This document shows, piece after piece, positions 41,724 to 50,582 of a stretch of 64,000 bases of DNA (position 1 is the first letter of the stretch; every line of letters starts with the position of its first letter). Position numbers and translations under genes: made by a program. Origin of the DNA: Streptomyces viridiviolaceus (GTDB lineage: Bacteria; Actinomycetota; Actinomycetes; Streptomycetales; Streptomycetaceae); contig NZ_BMWA01000028.1 in the NCBI RefSeq assembly GCF_014650995.1, forward strand, positions 60,858 through 124,857, written 5' to 3'. The notes below the pieces were generated by a model, which saw nothing but the letters and a program-made list of their open reading frames with translations, was not told the DNA's origin and ran no database searches.

Positions 41724-42701
41724 TCAGCGCGCGGGGCCGCAGAGCCGGGCGAAGCGGTCGGCGTCCACGTTGCCACCGGAGACGATCACTCCGACCCGGC
41801 GGGGCAGGCGGCCGGCGCGGCCGGTGAGCAGGGCGGCCAGCGGGGTCGCGCCGCTCGGCTCGACGACGATCTTCAGCCGCTCGAACGCGAAGCGCATCGC
41901 GTCCCGGATCTGGTCGTCCGAGACGAGCACGATCCCGTCGAGCAGCCGCCGGTTGAGGGAGAAGGTCAGCTCACCCGGGGTGTGCAGGGCCTGGCCGTCG
42001 GCGATGGTGTGCGGGACCGGGACGGTGACGCGCCGCCCGGCCTCCAGGGACCGCTTGGTGTCGTCGCCGGCCTCCGGTTCGACGCCGATGACCCGGATCC
42101 CGGGGTGCAGGGCCTTGGCCGCGGTGGCGCTGCCGGCGATCAGTCCGCCGCCGCCGACCGGTGCGACCAGCGCGTCCAGCTCTCCCGTATCTTCGAGGAG
42201 TTCGAGGGCGGCGGTGCCCTGTCCGGCGATGACGTGCGGATGCTCGTAGGGCGGGATCAGGCTCAGGCCCCGTTCGGCGGCCAGGGCCTCGGCGACGGCG
42301 ACGCGGTCGCCGCCGTAGCGGTCGTACGTGACGATCTCGGCACCGTAGGCGGCCGTGGCCTGCCGTTTGGACGGCGGGGCGTCCTCGGGCATGACGATCA
42401 CCGCGGTGGTGCCGAGTTCCCGGGCCGCGAGGGCTACGGCCTGGGCGTGGTTGCCGGAGGAGTAGGCGGCGATGCCCCGGGCGCGCTGCTCGGGCGTGAG
42501 GCGTGAGGCCGCGTTGTAGGCGCCGCGGAACTTGAAGGCGCCCACGCGCTGGAAGTTCTCGCACTTGAGGAAGACCTCGGCGCCGACGAGCGCGTCCAGG
42601 GTGCGCGAGCGCAGCACCGGGGTGCGGTGGGCGACGCCGGCGAGGCGGGCCGCGGCATCGCGGACGTCGTCGAGGGTGACCGGCGGGGTGGTGGTCGTCA
42701 C
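41724..42701 (-). CDS. Threonine/serine dehydratase family (PLP)
   Basis: A 325-residue PLP fold-type II enzyme. The Schiff-base lysine is Lys57 in FKFRGAYNA (56-64), with SSGNH (81-85) for the substrate carboxylate and VGGGGLIAG for the phosphate. Ser in VIVSGGN sits near the end. It lacks the C-terminal ACT domains of biosynthetic IlvA, so it is a catabolic threonine/serine dehydratase or a related racemase or hydroxyaspartate/ectoine-degradation lyase. The GTG start overlaps the regulator's stop (GTGA), a constant pairing with YheO-type regulators. Confidence 0.88.
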   Translation of the reverse strand: MTTTTPPVTLDDVRDAAARLAGVAHRTPVLRSRTLDALVGAEVFLKCENFQRVGAFKFRGAYNAASRLTPEQRARGIAAYSSGNHAQAVALAARELGTTAVIVMPEDAPPSKRQATAAYGAEIVTYDRYGGDRVAVAEALAAERGLSLIPPYEHPHVIAGQGTAALELLEDTGELDALVAPVGGGGLIAGSATAAKALHPGIRVIGVEPEAGDDTKRSLEAGRRVTVPVPHTIADGQALHTPGELTFSLNRRLLDGIVLVSDDQIRDAMRFAFERLKIVVEPSGATPLAALLTGRAGRLPRRVGVIVSGGNVDADRFARLCGPAR

Positions 42702-43399
42702 GCGTGTCCTCCAGCGGAGTCGGAAGTCGTGTCGGTCGTGGCCCGGGCCCTGGAGAGGTAGTTGTAGGCGGACGCCCGGGAGATCCCGAGCCGGGCGGCG
42801 ACCTGCTCGACCGAGCGGCGCACGGCGAACACGCCCCGCGCGTCCAGGTCGCGGAACAGCTCCAGACGCCGGGCGCGGTCCAGCTCCGCCCAGCTCCTGT
42901 CCCGGCGCAGCGGGTGCGAGTCGACGATCGCGTCGACCACGGTGTCGATGTCGTCGCCGAAGGCGGTCGTCGGCGGATCGGCGGGGACGGCGGCTCCCGG
43001 GGTTCCCGCGAGGGCGCCGAGCAGCGCGGTGGCCCTGTCGACCGCGGTGACGTCCAGGTTGACGCAGAGGGCGCCGAACACGGCGCCGGTGGAGTCGCGC
43101 AGCACGATCGTGGAGGACTTCACCAGCGTGCCCGCGGCCGTCCGCGTGACGTAGTTCAGCTCGTCCTCCGCCTGGTCTCCGCGGGCGAGCACGCGCATGC
43201 CGATCTCGCTCATCGCCCCGCCCACGGTCCGTCCGGTCACCGAGCCGGCCACGGCGATCACCGAGCTCTCCGGCCGCCGGTAGTCGTGCAGGACCACTTC
43301 GCAGACCGGCCCGAACGTCGCCGCGATCCCGTGGACCACCGGGGTGAACGCGGCGAGGACGGCGTCCCGTTCGGCGTCCAGGGCCGATTCGCCGGCCAT
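42698..43399 (-). CDS. YheO/DauR-type PAS-HTH regulator
   Basis: A 233-residue YheO-family regulator. The N-terminal PAS-like domain (about 15-125) shows EVVLHDYRRPESSVIAVAGSVTGRTVGG, and the C-terminal domain has a helix-turn-helix (SVEQVAARLGISRASAYNYLSRAR). Relatives such as DauR control amino acid catabolism. It is cotranscribed with the dehydratase, so that gene is its likely target, with an amino acid as the signal. The palindrome at 43451 is its best candidate site. Confidence 0.88.
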   Translation of the reverse strand: MAGESALDAERDAVLAAFTPVVHGIAATFGPVCEVVLHDYRRPESSVIAVAGSVTGRTVGGAMSEIGMRVLARGDQAEDELNYVTRTAAGTLVKSSTIVLRDSTGAVFGALCVNLDVTAVDRATALLGALAGTPGAAVPADPPTTAFGDDIDTVVDAIVDSHPLRRDRSWAELDRARRLELFRDLDARGVFAVRRSVEQVAARLGISRASAYNYLSRARATTDTTSDSAGGHA

Positions 43400-43450
43400 C
43401 GGCTTCTCCCCTCGCCCTCGCTGAGCTTCTTAGATTACATGTCCAACTCC

Positions 43451-43465
43451 TGGACTGTCAGTCCA
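43451..43465. promoter_or_regulatory. TGGACTG-T-CAGTCCA palindrome, candidate regulator operator
   Basis: A 15-base perfect palindrome located 52 bases before the YheO-type gene. A further GTCCAA copy stands at 43441-43446, matching the arm. The spacer here is locally AT-rich (TTAGATTACATG), as for a promoter. It is likely the operator of the regulator-dehydratase unit. Confidence 0.5.
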
Positions 43466-43536
43466 ATCACCGCCCCGAACGGGACGACGCGCTCGCGTTG
43501 GCCACGGGACGACCGGGTACAGGAACGGGAGGACGC

Positions 43537-43620
43537 ATGACGGGGCCTGATTCGCCCTCCGTACTGCGCGTGTACTGCGCGCCACGGAACCGGCTTCCCG
43601 GCACCGGGCGTGCGGCCTAG
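43537..43620 (+). CDS. Possible 27-residue small ORF
   Basis: An ATG with GGAGG four bases upstream opens a 27-codon frame ending in TAG (product starting MTGPDSPSVLRVYCAP). The ribosome site is good for this GC-rich context. The product has no match that I recognise and ends just as it meets the convergent gene. It may be the truncated start of a lost gene or a small peptide. Low confidence. Confidence 0.25.
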   Translation: MTGPDSPSVLRVYCAPRNRLPGTGRAA

Positions 43621-43922
43621 GGCCGGGGGTTGGTGCGCCGCCAGGACGGGCGGGCGCCGGTACCGCGCCGGCCCGCCGCGGCGGCGCAGCGGGGGCAGAC
43701 CCTGCGGACCGCGTCGGCGGCGCCCCCGGACTCGGGCAGGACGTCGGCCCAGGTGACGCCCGGGAAACGGGTCAGCTGCGACCGGTGCAGGGACAGGCCG
43801 CAGACGGTCTGGTTGGTGCCCTGTTCCCAGGCGTGCACCTCACCGGCCGGCAGCCGGCGGTTGTCCTCCTCGTCCCACCAGCCGCCGGAGGCGGCCACGT
43901 CGTAACGCCGTGTCCTGGCCAT
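43617..43922 (-). CDS. Hypothetical protein with CxxC motif
   Basis: A 101-residue protein starting MARTRRYDVAASGGWWDEEDN. It contains HAWEQGTNQTVCGLSLHRSQL and a C-terminal VCPRCAAAAG, so a single CxxC and another Cys could bind zinc. The region WDEEDNRRLPAGEVHAWEQGTNQTVCG looks like a small conserved actinobacterial protein of unknown function. It is divergent from the phoD gene. Confidence 0.6.
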   Translation of the reverse strand: MARTRRYDVAASGGWWDEEDNRRLPAGEVHAWEQGTNQTVCGLSLHRSQLTRFPGVTWADVLPESGGAADAVRRVCPRCAAAAGRRGTGARPSWRRTNPRP

Positions 43923-44248
43923 GGGCTCCGCGCCGCCCTTCTCTCCCGCCCAGCTGGTCCCGCGTCCCCCGGGTGCCCGTGCGGAGGGCTCGCACACGCC
44001 CGTACCGCCTCCAGTGTGATCACTCCGCAAGCCCCTCCATTTTCGGGCGTTTCGTCTGCTTAGCATGCATGGTCCGCGTTTCGCGGGTCGGCGTCACCGC
44101 GCGACGGGACCCGGGCGTGGACGGTGCATGCCTGCTCGCGACCAGCGAACACCCCGTGCCGGCCTGCGCGGGGCGACCGCCCGGGGGCTCACCCCCTCCC
44201 CGTGCCGTTCGCCCCTGGTTCCGCCCGCCCCGTACGAGAGGACACCAG
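43923..44248. promoter_or_regulatory. Divergent spacer before phoD
   Basis: About 325 bases. It includes a small perfect hairpin CCGCG-TTT-CGCGG (44074-44086), an AT-rich patch TTAGCATGCATGG (44060-44072) and no recognisable PHO box (tandem GTTCA-type repeats). A promoter must lie here for phoD; it cannot be placed. Confidence 0.3.
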
Positions 44249-45913
44249 ATGGCGCCCACGGGCCGTCACAGCGCACTGGCCGAGCACGCCTTCTCCCCGC
44301 ACGACGCCGTGCTGCGCGCCGCCGGCCGGCACCTCGGCCGCCGGCGCTTCCTCACCGTCACCGCGGCCGCCGCCGCGCTCGCCTTCACCACCAACGTGCC
44401 GGCCCGCGGGGCCGCCGCCGCGCGCGAACTCGACACCGCCCGGATCAGCAGCGACCCGTTCACGCTCGGCGTCGCCTCCGGGGACCCGCTGCCGGACTCG
44501 GTGGTGCTGTGGACGCGGCTGGCACCGGTGCCGTTCGCGGTGGACGGCGGGCTGGGCGAGCAGCGGGTGTCGGTCCAGTGGGAGGTGGCGCTGGACGAGT
44601 ACTTCGCCGTCGTCGTGCAGCGGGGCACCGCGCTCGCCCACGCCGAGTACAGCCACAGCGTGCACGTCGACGTCAAGGGGCTGACGCCGGGCACGGTGTA
44701 CCACTACCGCTTCCGGACCGGGAGTTGGTTCAGCCCGGCGGGCCGCACCCGCACCTCCCCGGCGGCGGGCGCCGACGCCTCGTCCCTCAGGCTGGCCGCC
44801 GTCGCCTGCCAGGCGTACCAGGACGGGTACTACACGGTCCACCGCCACCTCGCCGAGGACGACGTCGACGTGGTCTTCCACCTCGGCGACTACCTGTACG
44901 AGTACGCCGTGAACCCGTCCGGCGGCGAGCGCCGGTACACCGACATCACGCTGCCCGACGTGTTCAACCGCGAGACCATGACCCTCGCCGACTACCGGAT
45001 GCGCTACGCGCTCTACAAGAGCGACGAGGACCTCCAGGCCGCGCACGCCGCCCATCCGTTCGTCGTCACCTGGGACGACCACGAGACCGAGAACAACTAC
45101 GCGGCGGACATCCCCGAGAACGCCGTCCCGCCCGAGGAGTTCCTGGTGCGGCGGGCCGCCGCCTACCGGGCCTACTGGGAGAACCAGCCGCTGCGCGCCG
45201 CCCAACTGCCGCAGGGCCCGGACGCGCAGCTGTACCGCCGTCTCCACTGGGGCACACTCGCCCAGTTCGACATCCTCGACACCCGCCAGTACCGGTCGGA
45301 CCAGGCCTACGACGACCGGCCGCACGCCCCGGGACCCGAGTCCCAGGACCCGGCGCGCACGCTGACCGGCACCGCGCAGGAGCGGTGGCTCGTCGACGGC
45401 TGGCAGAGCTCGACCGCGCTGTGGAACGTGATGCCCCAACAGATCTGCTTCTCCCAGCGCAAGTTCGGCCAGGACGCCGAGGCAGCGGTCTCCATGGACG
45501 CCTGGGACGGCTACCCGGCCTCGCGCGACCGGGTCGTCGCCGGCGCGAAGGCGGCCGGGATCGACAACTGGCTGGTCCTCACCGGGGACGTGCACGTGGG
45601 GTACGCCTTCGACATCAAGGACGACTTCGACGACCCGCAGTCCGCCACCCTCGGCACGGAGGTCACCTGCAGCTCCGTCGCCAGCGGGCGGGACGGGGTG
45701 GAGAAGCCCGACAACTGGGACACCTACATGCGGGCCAACCCGCACATGAAGTTCTACAACGGCAAACGCGGTTACGTCCGTGTCGAGTTCGGCCGTCGGG
45801 CGGCCCGCCTCGACTTCCGAACCGTCTCCGCCGTCACCACCCCCGGCGCCCCCGTCACCACGGCCGCGTCCTTCGTCACCGAGGCGGGCGCCCCCGGGCT
45901 GAAGCCCGCCTGA
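44249..45913 (+). CDS. phoD: Alkaline phosphatase D (PhoD family), Tat-exported
   Basis: A 554-residue phosphodiesterase/phosphatase exported by Tat. The twin-arginine signal is GRRRFLTVTAAAAALAFTT (about 30-50). The catalytic half shows VASGDPLPDSVVLWTRL, then metal-binding AVACQAYQDGYYTVH, FHLGDYLYEYAV, TWDDHETENNY (iron/calcium site) and LTGDVHVGYAFD. It releases phosphate from organic esters outside the cell. GAGAGGA precedes the ATG at 44249. In streptomycetes such genes are usually PhoP-regulated, but no PHO box is evident here. Confidence 0.93.
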   Translation: MAPTGRHSALAEHAFSPHDAVLRAAGRHLGRRRFLTVTAAAAALAFTTNVPARGAAAARELDTARISSDPFTLGVASGDPLPDSVVLWTRLAPVPFAVDGGLGEQRVSVQWEVALDEYFAVVVQRGTALAHAEYSHSVHVDVKGLTPGTVYHYRFRTGSWFSPAGRTRTSPAAGADASSLRLAAVACQAYQDGYYTVHRHLAEDDVDVVFHLGDYLYEYAVNPSGGERRYTDITLPDVFNRETMTLADYRMRYALYKSDEDLQAAHAAHPFVVTWDDHETENNYAADIPENAVPPEEFLVRRAAAYRAYWENQPLRAAQLPQGPDAQLYRRLHWGTLAQFDILDTRQYRSDQAYDDRPHAPGPESQDPARTLTGTAQERWLVDGWQSSTALWNVMPQQICFSQRKFGQDAEAAVSMDAWDGYPASRDRVVAGAKAAGIDNWLVLTGDVHVGYAFDIKDDFDDPQSATLGTEVTCSSVASGRDGVEKPDNWDTYMRANPHMKFYNGKRGYVRVEFGRRAARLDFRTVSAVTTPGAPVTTAASFVTEAGAPGLKPA

Positions 45914-46107
45914 GCCCGGAGCCGGCGATGACGCCGGCCTACTGCACTTGGCACCCCTTGTGCGCCCCCATAGCGCGAAAGACGCATGCATCCGACATCG
46001 GTCCCGGCGGTTCCGGCAAGGACTAGGACTCCGCCGCAGTCACCACGGTCACCTCGCGGCTCACCGTCCCCCCACCGCTTCGCACCGCTTCCAAGGAGGC
46101 ACATCGC

Positions 46108-47484
46108 ATGGTCGGCAGACACGTCGTGGGCAGCCGCCGCGCCGCCCTGACCGCGCTCGGCGCCCTGGTCCTGACCGCGCTCCCCCCGGCCGCGTCGGCC
46201 GCGCCGCCGCCCACGACGGGCTCGTTGGCCACCCCGGCACAGACGCTCGGCGTCGACAACGCGCCGGCGTCGCTGCTGCGCGCGATGGAGCGGGACCTGA
46301 AACTGACGCCGGAACAGGCGGACGCCCGGCTGGTCAACGAGGCGGAGGCGGGCACCCGCGCGGGCCGTCTGCGCAACACGCTGGGCGAGCGCTTCGCCGG
46401 GGCATGGGTGAGCGGCGCGACCTCCGCCGAGCTGACCGTCGCCACCACCGCCGCCGCGGACGTGGCCGCCATCGAGGCCCAGGACGCCAAGGCCGTCGTC
46501 GTCAGGAGGAGTCTGGACGACCTCGACGGCCTCAAGGACCGGCTGGACGCCGCAGCCACCCGCGTGAAGACCACCGACACGCCGGTCTGGTACGTGGACG
46601 TGCCGGCGAACCGGGTCGTCGTCCAGGCCACCAGCGACGCGGCCGCCGCGGCCTTCGTCGAGGCCGCCGGGGTCGCCGGGCAGGACGTGGGCGTCCGGGT
46701 GTCGGCGAACCGTCCGCGGCTGCTGGAGGACCTGGTCGGCGGCGACGCCTACTACATCGACGGCCGGGCCCGCTGCTCCGTCGGATTCTCGGTCACCAAG
46801 GGCACCCGGCAGGGCTTCGCCACGGCCGGGCACTGCGGACGGGCCGGCGCCTCGACGACCGGGTACAACCAGGCGGCACAGGGCACCGTCCAGGCGTCCA
46901 CGTTCCCCGGCAAGGACATGGCCTGGGTGGGGGTCAACGCCGACTGGACCGCCACCCCCGACATCAGGGCGCAGAACGACCAGAGGGTGCAGATGGCCGG
47001 CTCGGTGCAGGCGCTCGTCGGGGCGTCGGTGTGCCGCTCGGGCTCCACCACCGGATGGCACTGCGGCACGATCCGGCAGCACGACACGAGTGTCAGCTAC
47101 GCGGAGGGCACGGTCGACGGGCTGACCGAGACGACGGTGTGCGCCGAACCGGGCGACTCCGGCGGGCCGTTCGCCGCGGGCGCCCAGGCACAGGGCACCA
47201 CCTCCGGCGGCTCGGGTGACTGCACGCGTGGCGGGACCACCTTCTACCAGCCGATCAATCCGGTGCTGAGCGACTTCGGCCTCACCCTGAGGACCAGCAC
47301 CGCACAGGTCCAGACGCCCGCCCCGCAGGACAACGCGGCGGCGGACGCGTGGACCGCGGGCCGCGTCTACGAGGTCGGAGCCGTCGTGACCCAGGACGGC
47401 GTGCGGTACCAGTGCCTGCAGAACCACCAGGCACAGGGTGCCTGGTCACCCGCCGGCACGCCCGCCCTGTGGCAGCGTGTGTGA
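46108..47484 (+). CDS. Streptogrisin C-like serine protease with chitin-binding domain
   Basis: A 458-residue secreted S1E protease. Signal peptide 1-31, a propeptide (about 32-208, with the two alpha-lytic pro-domain repeats), then the mature chymotrypsin-like domain from about 211 (GGDAYYIDG). The catalytic triad is His242 (TAGHCG), Asp270 (GKDMAW) and Ser351 (EPGDSGGP). A C-terminal CBM5/12 chitin-binding domain (about 414-458, WTAGRVYEVGAVVTQDGVRYQC) follows a short linker, as in SprC. AAGGAGG lies ten bases before the ATG. It should degrade proteins at chitin surfaces. Confidence 0.94.
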   Translation: MVGRHVVGSRRAALTALGALVLTALPPAASAAPPPTTGSLATPAQTLGVDNAPASLLRAMERDLKLTPEQADARLVNEAEAGTRAGRLRNTLGERFAGAWVSGATSAELTVATTAAADVAAIEAQDAKAVVVRRSLDDLDGLKDRLDAAATRVKTTDTPVWYVDVPANRVVVQATSDAAAAAFVEAAGVAGQDVGVRVSANRPRLLEDLVGGDAYYIDGRARCSVGFSVTKGTRQGFATAGHCGRAGASTTGYNQAAQGTVQASTFPGKDMAWVGVNADWTATPDIRAQNDQRVQMAGSVQALVGASVCRSGSTTGWHCGTIRQHDTSVSYAEGTVDGLTETTVCAEPGDSGGPFAAGAQAQGTTSGGSGDCTRGGTTFYQPINPVLSDFGLTLRTSTAQVQTPAPQDNAAADAWTAGRVYEVGAVVTQDGVRYQCLQNHQAQGAWSPAGTPALWQRV

Positions 47485-47548
47485 CGGACGGTGAACCGGT
47501 CCGCGGCGCGGGGCTGCTGCCCCGCGCCGCGCGGCGTCCGGCCGCCCC

Positions 47549-48631
47549 CTATCCCTCGGCGAGGAACGCGTAGGCGGCGGCCACGAAGGGGTCGCGGGCA
47601 CGGAACCGGCGGGTGCACAGCGCGGCCAGGGCCGTGCCGGTGTCGGGCCTGAAGCCCAGGAACGCCTGCTGTCCGAGGGTGGCCCCGCCGTGGAAGTACA
47701 TGGGCCCGCCGTCGGTGGGGTGCCGGAACCAGCCCACGGTGTGCACGTGCCGGTGACCCAGTCCCCGGCGCAGCACGGGCACCCGCACCGCCCGCAGCGC
47801 ACCGGCCGCCGGTGAGCCGGACGGGTAGAGGTGGGCTTCGAGGAAGGTGAGCAGGTCGTGCGGGGTGGCCCGGACCGCCCCGGCCGCCTGGAAGCCGCCG
47901 GCGTCGAAGGCCGGGACGGGGGTGCGGCCGTCCCTGCGGTGCCCGACGGCGTCGGTCTTGACGTCCTCCGCCCGCAAGGCCGTGCCGCTCAGACCGAACG
48001 GGCGCAGGACGTGCTCGGTGAGCAGGTCCTCCCAGGCCGTGCCGGTGGCCGCCGCGACGGCGTGTCCCAGCACGGAGACACCGAAGTTGGAGTAGTGCCA
48101 GCGCGTGCCCGGCCGGTGCCGGGGGCGGTGGCGCAGGAACGCGTCGGTCACCCGTGCCGCCGGGTAGCGGGCGTAGGGGTTGGTGCGCCAGGCCGGCAGT
48201 GCGCGGACGAGGAAGTCGGGCGGCAGGGCGGGCAGTCCGGACGTGTGCGTGATCAGGTGGGCGAGTGTCACCGGACGGGGGCCGGGCGGCCGGCCGGGTT
48301 CGAGGCAGACTGCGGCCGGTTCTCCCCCGGTCAGCTCGCCGCGCCGGACGAGCCGGGCCAGCAGCAGCGCGGTGAACGCCTTGGTGGCGGACCCGATCTC
48401 GTAGCGCAGGTCCTCGCGGGGCACGTCGGGGGGCGTGCCGGTGCCGCCGCAGTGCAGGGTGCGCCGGCCGTGCCGGGAGACGGCGAAGACGACGTCGGGT
48501 GCGTCGGCGGCGGCGACGGCGGCGGCGAGCCGCTCGCTCAGTGGCCCCTCGTCGGGCAGGTCGGACTCCGGCGGGGTGTCCTCGCCGTCGGCGGGGTCGC
48601 CCGGCCAGGGCAGCGGGGCACGGGCCGTCAT
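47549..48631 (-). CDS. Serine hydrolase of the beta-lactamase/DD-peptidase fold
   Basis: A 360-residue class C beta-lactamase-like protein. The catalytic Ser81-x2-Lys84 is in GSATKAFT, the Tyr180-x-Asn182 in WHYSNFGVSVLG, and the third motif is HGG (YFHGGATLG). There is no signal peptide, so it works in the cytoplasm, unlike PBPs. Such proteins act as peptidases or esterases. It is the last gene of the unknown operon and is coupled by ATGA to the FHLTDWG-family gene upstream. A peptide- or ester-processing role is an inference. Confidence 0.85.
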   Translation of the reverse strand: MTARAPLPWPGDPADGEDTPPESDLPDEGPLSERLAAAVAAADAPDVVFAVSRHGRRTLHCGGTGTPPDVPREDLRYEIGSATKAFTALLLARLVRRGELTGGEPAAVCLEPGRPPGPRPVTLAHLITHTSGLPALPPDFLVRALPAWRTNPYARYPAARVTDAFLRHRPRHRPGTRWHYSNFGVSVLGHAVAAATGTAWEDLLTEHVLRPFGLSGTALRAEDVKTDAVGHRRDGRTPVPAFDAGGFQAAGAVRATPHDLLTFLEAHLYPSGSPAAGALRAVRVPVLRRGLGHRHVHTVGWFRHPTDGGPMYFHGGATLGQQAFLGFRPDTGTALAALCTRRFRARDPFVAAAYAFLAEG

Positions 48632-49548
48632 GACGGGGTCCGGGCCAGCTCGGTGAGGGCGCGGGAGGTGGCCAGCACGGAGGCGAAGGCGGCGACCAGC
48701 GTCGGGTGGTAGACCATGTCGAACACCGTGTCGGGGTCGCCCTCGGGCATCGTCCGTACGGCGGGCATGGCGCCGTCGGGCTGCTGTGCGGCGGCGAAGC
48801 CCTCCCAGGCCCGCTCGTCCAGGGTGGGGCGGGGCAGGCAGGCGTCGACGACGAGGAGTTCGCCGAGCAGGTCCCAGCGTTCCAGGTCGAGCCAGTCGTC
48901 GATCCAGACCGGCAGCCAGGTGGCGAGGTAGTCCGCGATGCGGGGCGGCAGGCCGTCGGGGCTCTCGCCCCAGTCGGTGAGGTGGAACACGGTGTGCGTG
49001 ATGTCGTAGGCGGTGTGTCCCTCGACCGTCCACGGCTCGGGGGTGCGGGCCAGCCAGGTGGTGCCGACCAGGTCGGCCTCGGGCGGCCGGGCGGTCAGGC
49101 CGAAGCGGCGCTGGAACGCGGACAGTCCCAGTCGCCGGGTCGGATTCACGGGGAACCGCACCCAGCTGTCCAGCCGGTGGTTCAAGGCGGTGGCCTGCTC
49201 CAGCTCGGGCTGGCTGTGGCCCAGCTCCTTGAACGGCAGGTACACCTCGAACGGGATGGGCGAGAACGGTTCGATCCGCTGCCCGCGCACCAGCATCCGG
49301 CCGCCGTCCAGGGTCTCGCGCCAGGCGTGGTCGAGCAGTTGGCGGGCCAGCTGTGCCTGGCGTGACCCGGCGACGCCCTCGCGGAACAGCACCCCGCAGA
49401 TGAGGGCGAGTTCGCCGACCGGCTTGAAGCGTTCCAGGAAGCCCACTTCGGGGTCCACGTCCGGCTCCAGCCGGAATCCGTCACGGTGGGCCCACAGCCA
49501 CTCCATGGCGCTGACGCCGACGTGGTGGATCAGGCGGGTGTCCGTCAT
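48628..49548 (-). CDS. Unknown helical protein, FHLTDWG family (DUF6895-like), copy A
   Basis: A 306-residue mostly alpha-helical soluble protein. It shares a unique block with the next gene: HTVFHLTDWGESPDGLPP, then ADYLATWLPVWIDDWLDLERWDLLGELL and a final VYHPTLVAAFASVLATSRAL. The N-terminal part (WLWAHRDGF and RMLVRGQRIEPFSPIPFEVYLPF) also aligns with the paralogue. The paired helices suggest an alpha/alpha toroid-like fold. Function is unknown; I recall such proteins as DUF6895, but cannot verify. ATGA overlaps both neighbours. Confidence 0.7.
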   Translation of the reverse strand: MTDTRLIHHVGVSAMEWLWAHRDGFRLEPDVDPEVGFLERFKPVGELALICGVLFREGVAGSRQAQLARQLLDHAWRETLDGGRMLVRGQRIEPFSPIPFEVYLPFKELGHSQPELEQATALNHRLDSWVRFPVNPTRRLGLSAFQRRFGLTARPPEADLVGTTWLARTPEPWTVEGHTAYDITHTVFHLTDWGESPDGLPPRIADYLATWLPVWIDDWLDLERWDLLGELLVVDACLPRPTLDERAWEGFAAAQQPDGAMPAVRTMPEGDPDTVFDMVYHPTLVAAFASVLATSRALTELARTPS

Positions 49549-50582
49549 GCCGGCACTCCTTGTCCGCTCTGCCGCTCGTGCGTGTGGCCGGCCGTCGGCG
49601 CCGGGCCGCGAGCCGCCTTCCGCCGCCCGCCGTCCTCGTCCGTGTCCGCGGGCCGTGCCGTGGTCAGGGCCGCCGCGTACGCCGCCATCAGGGTGGAGTG
49701 GTAGCAGTCGGTGAAGTCGTAGGGGTCCGGGGCGGTTTCGAGGCCCGCTTCGTGCGCCGCGTCCTGCATGACGCCCTCTTCCGGGATCGCTCCCGACGTG
49801 TGCTGCGCCGCCGCGACGCGGTGCCAGGCGTCCTGGAGGACGGCCGGTTCGGTCAGGCGGGGCAGGCTCACCGCCACTGCCAGCAGCTCGCAGCTCAGGT
49901 CCCACATCCGGGCGTCCAGGCAGGTGTCGAGCCAGGGCGGCAGCCAGTGCAGCAGATAGGTCGCCAGGTCCGGGGGCACCCCCTGGACGGCGCGTCCCCA
50001 GTCGGTGAGGTGGAAGACGACGTGCGTGAGCGCGTAGCCTGCCGCGCGCTCGAATGTCCACGGCTCCGGAAGTCCGCCGAGCCAGGTGCGGCTCAGTGCC
50101 TGTGGCACCTGTCCGTGCGGGGTGATGCCGCCGCGCCGCTCGGCCTCCATGACGCCGAGCCGCCGGGTGGGGTACTGCTCGGTCAGCCGCCAGCTCCGGG
50201 TCCGGGCCACCAGGGCGGCGGACGCCTCGTAGCCGGGGTGCCGGAACCCGGCCGAGGCGAAGGCGGCGTACACCTCGAGCGGGTAGGTGGCGAACGGCTC
50301 CAGCGCCTGCATGCGCAGGAACAGCTCACCCCTGCCCGTCTGCTCCCAGGCGAAGTCGAGCAGGTCGGACACGCACGGGTGGAGCGGGTCCGACGGGGGG
50401 ATCTGCAGGGACACGGTCGCGCAGACCTGGGCCAGTTCGCCCAGCGGTTTCCAGGTGCGGTTCACCTGGCCGTCGGCCGCCAGCGCGTCGTCCCCCAGTG
50501 CGAAGCGGTCGCGGTGGGCGGACACCCAGTCGAGTGCGGCCTCACCGACGCGCCGCGCCTCGGACGGGGGCGTCGCGTTCAC
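49545..50582 (-). CDS. Unknown helical protein, FHLTDWG family (DUF6895-like), copy B
   Basis: A 345-residue paralogue of the gene beside it, sharing HVVFHLTDWGRAVQGVPP, the ATYLLHWLPPWLDTCLDARMWDLSCELLAVAVSLPR block and YHSTLMAAYAAALTTARP. It has an extra charged tail (ADTDEDGGRRKAARGPAP). The duplication within one operon suggests the two form a heterodimer or act on successive steps. The GTG at 50582 overlaps the upstream stop by four bases (GTGA). Confidence 0.7.
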   Translation of the reverse strand: MNATPPSEARRVGEAALDWVSAHRDRFALGDDALAADGQVNRTWKPLGELAQVCATVSLQIPPSDPLHPCVSDLLDFAWEQTGRGELFLRMQALEPFATYPLEVYAAFASAGFRHPGYEASAALVARTRSWRLTEQYPTRRLGVMEAERRGGITPHGQVPQALSRTWLGGLPEPWTFERAAGYALTHVVFHLTDWGRAVQGVPPDLATYLLHWLPPWLDTCLDARMWDLSCELLAVAVSLPRLTEPAVLQDAWHRVAAAQHTSGAIPEEGVMQDAAHEAGLETAPDPYDFTDCYHSTLMAAYAAALTTARPADTDEDGGRRKAARGPAPTAGHTHERQSGQGVPA

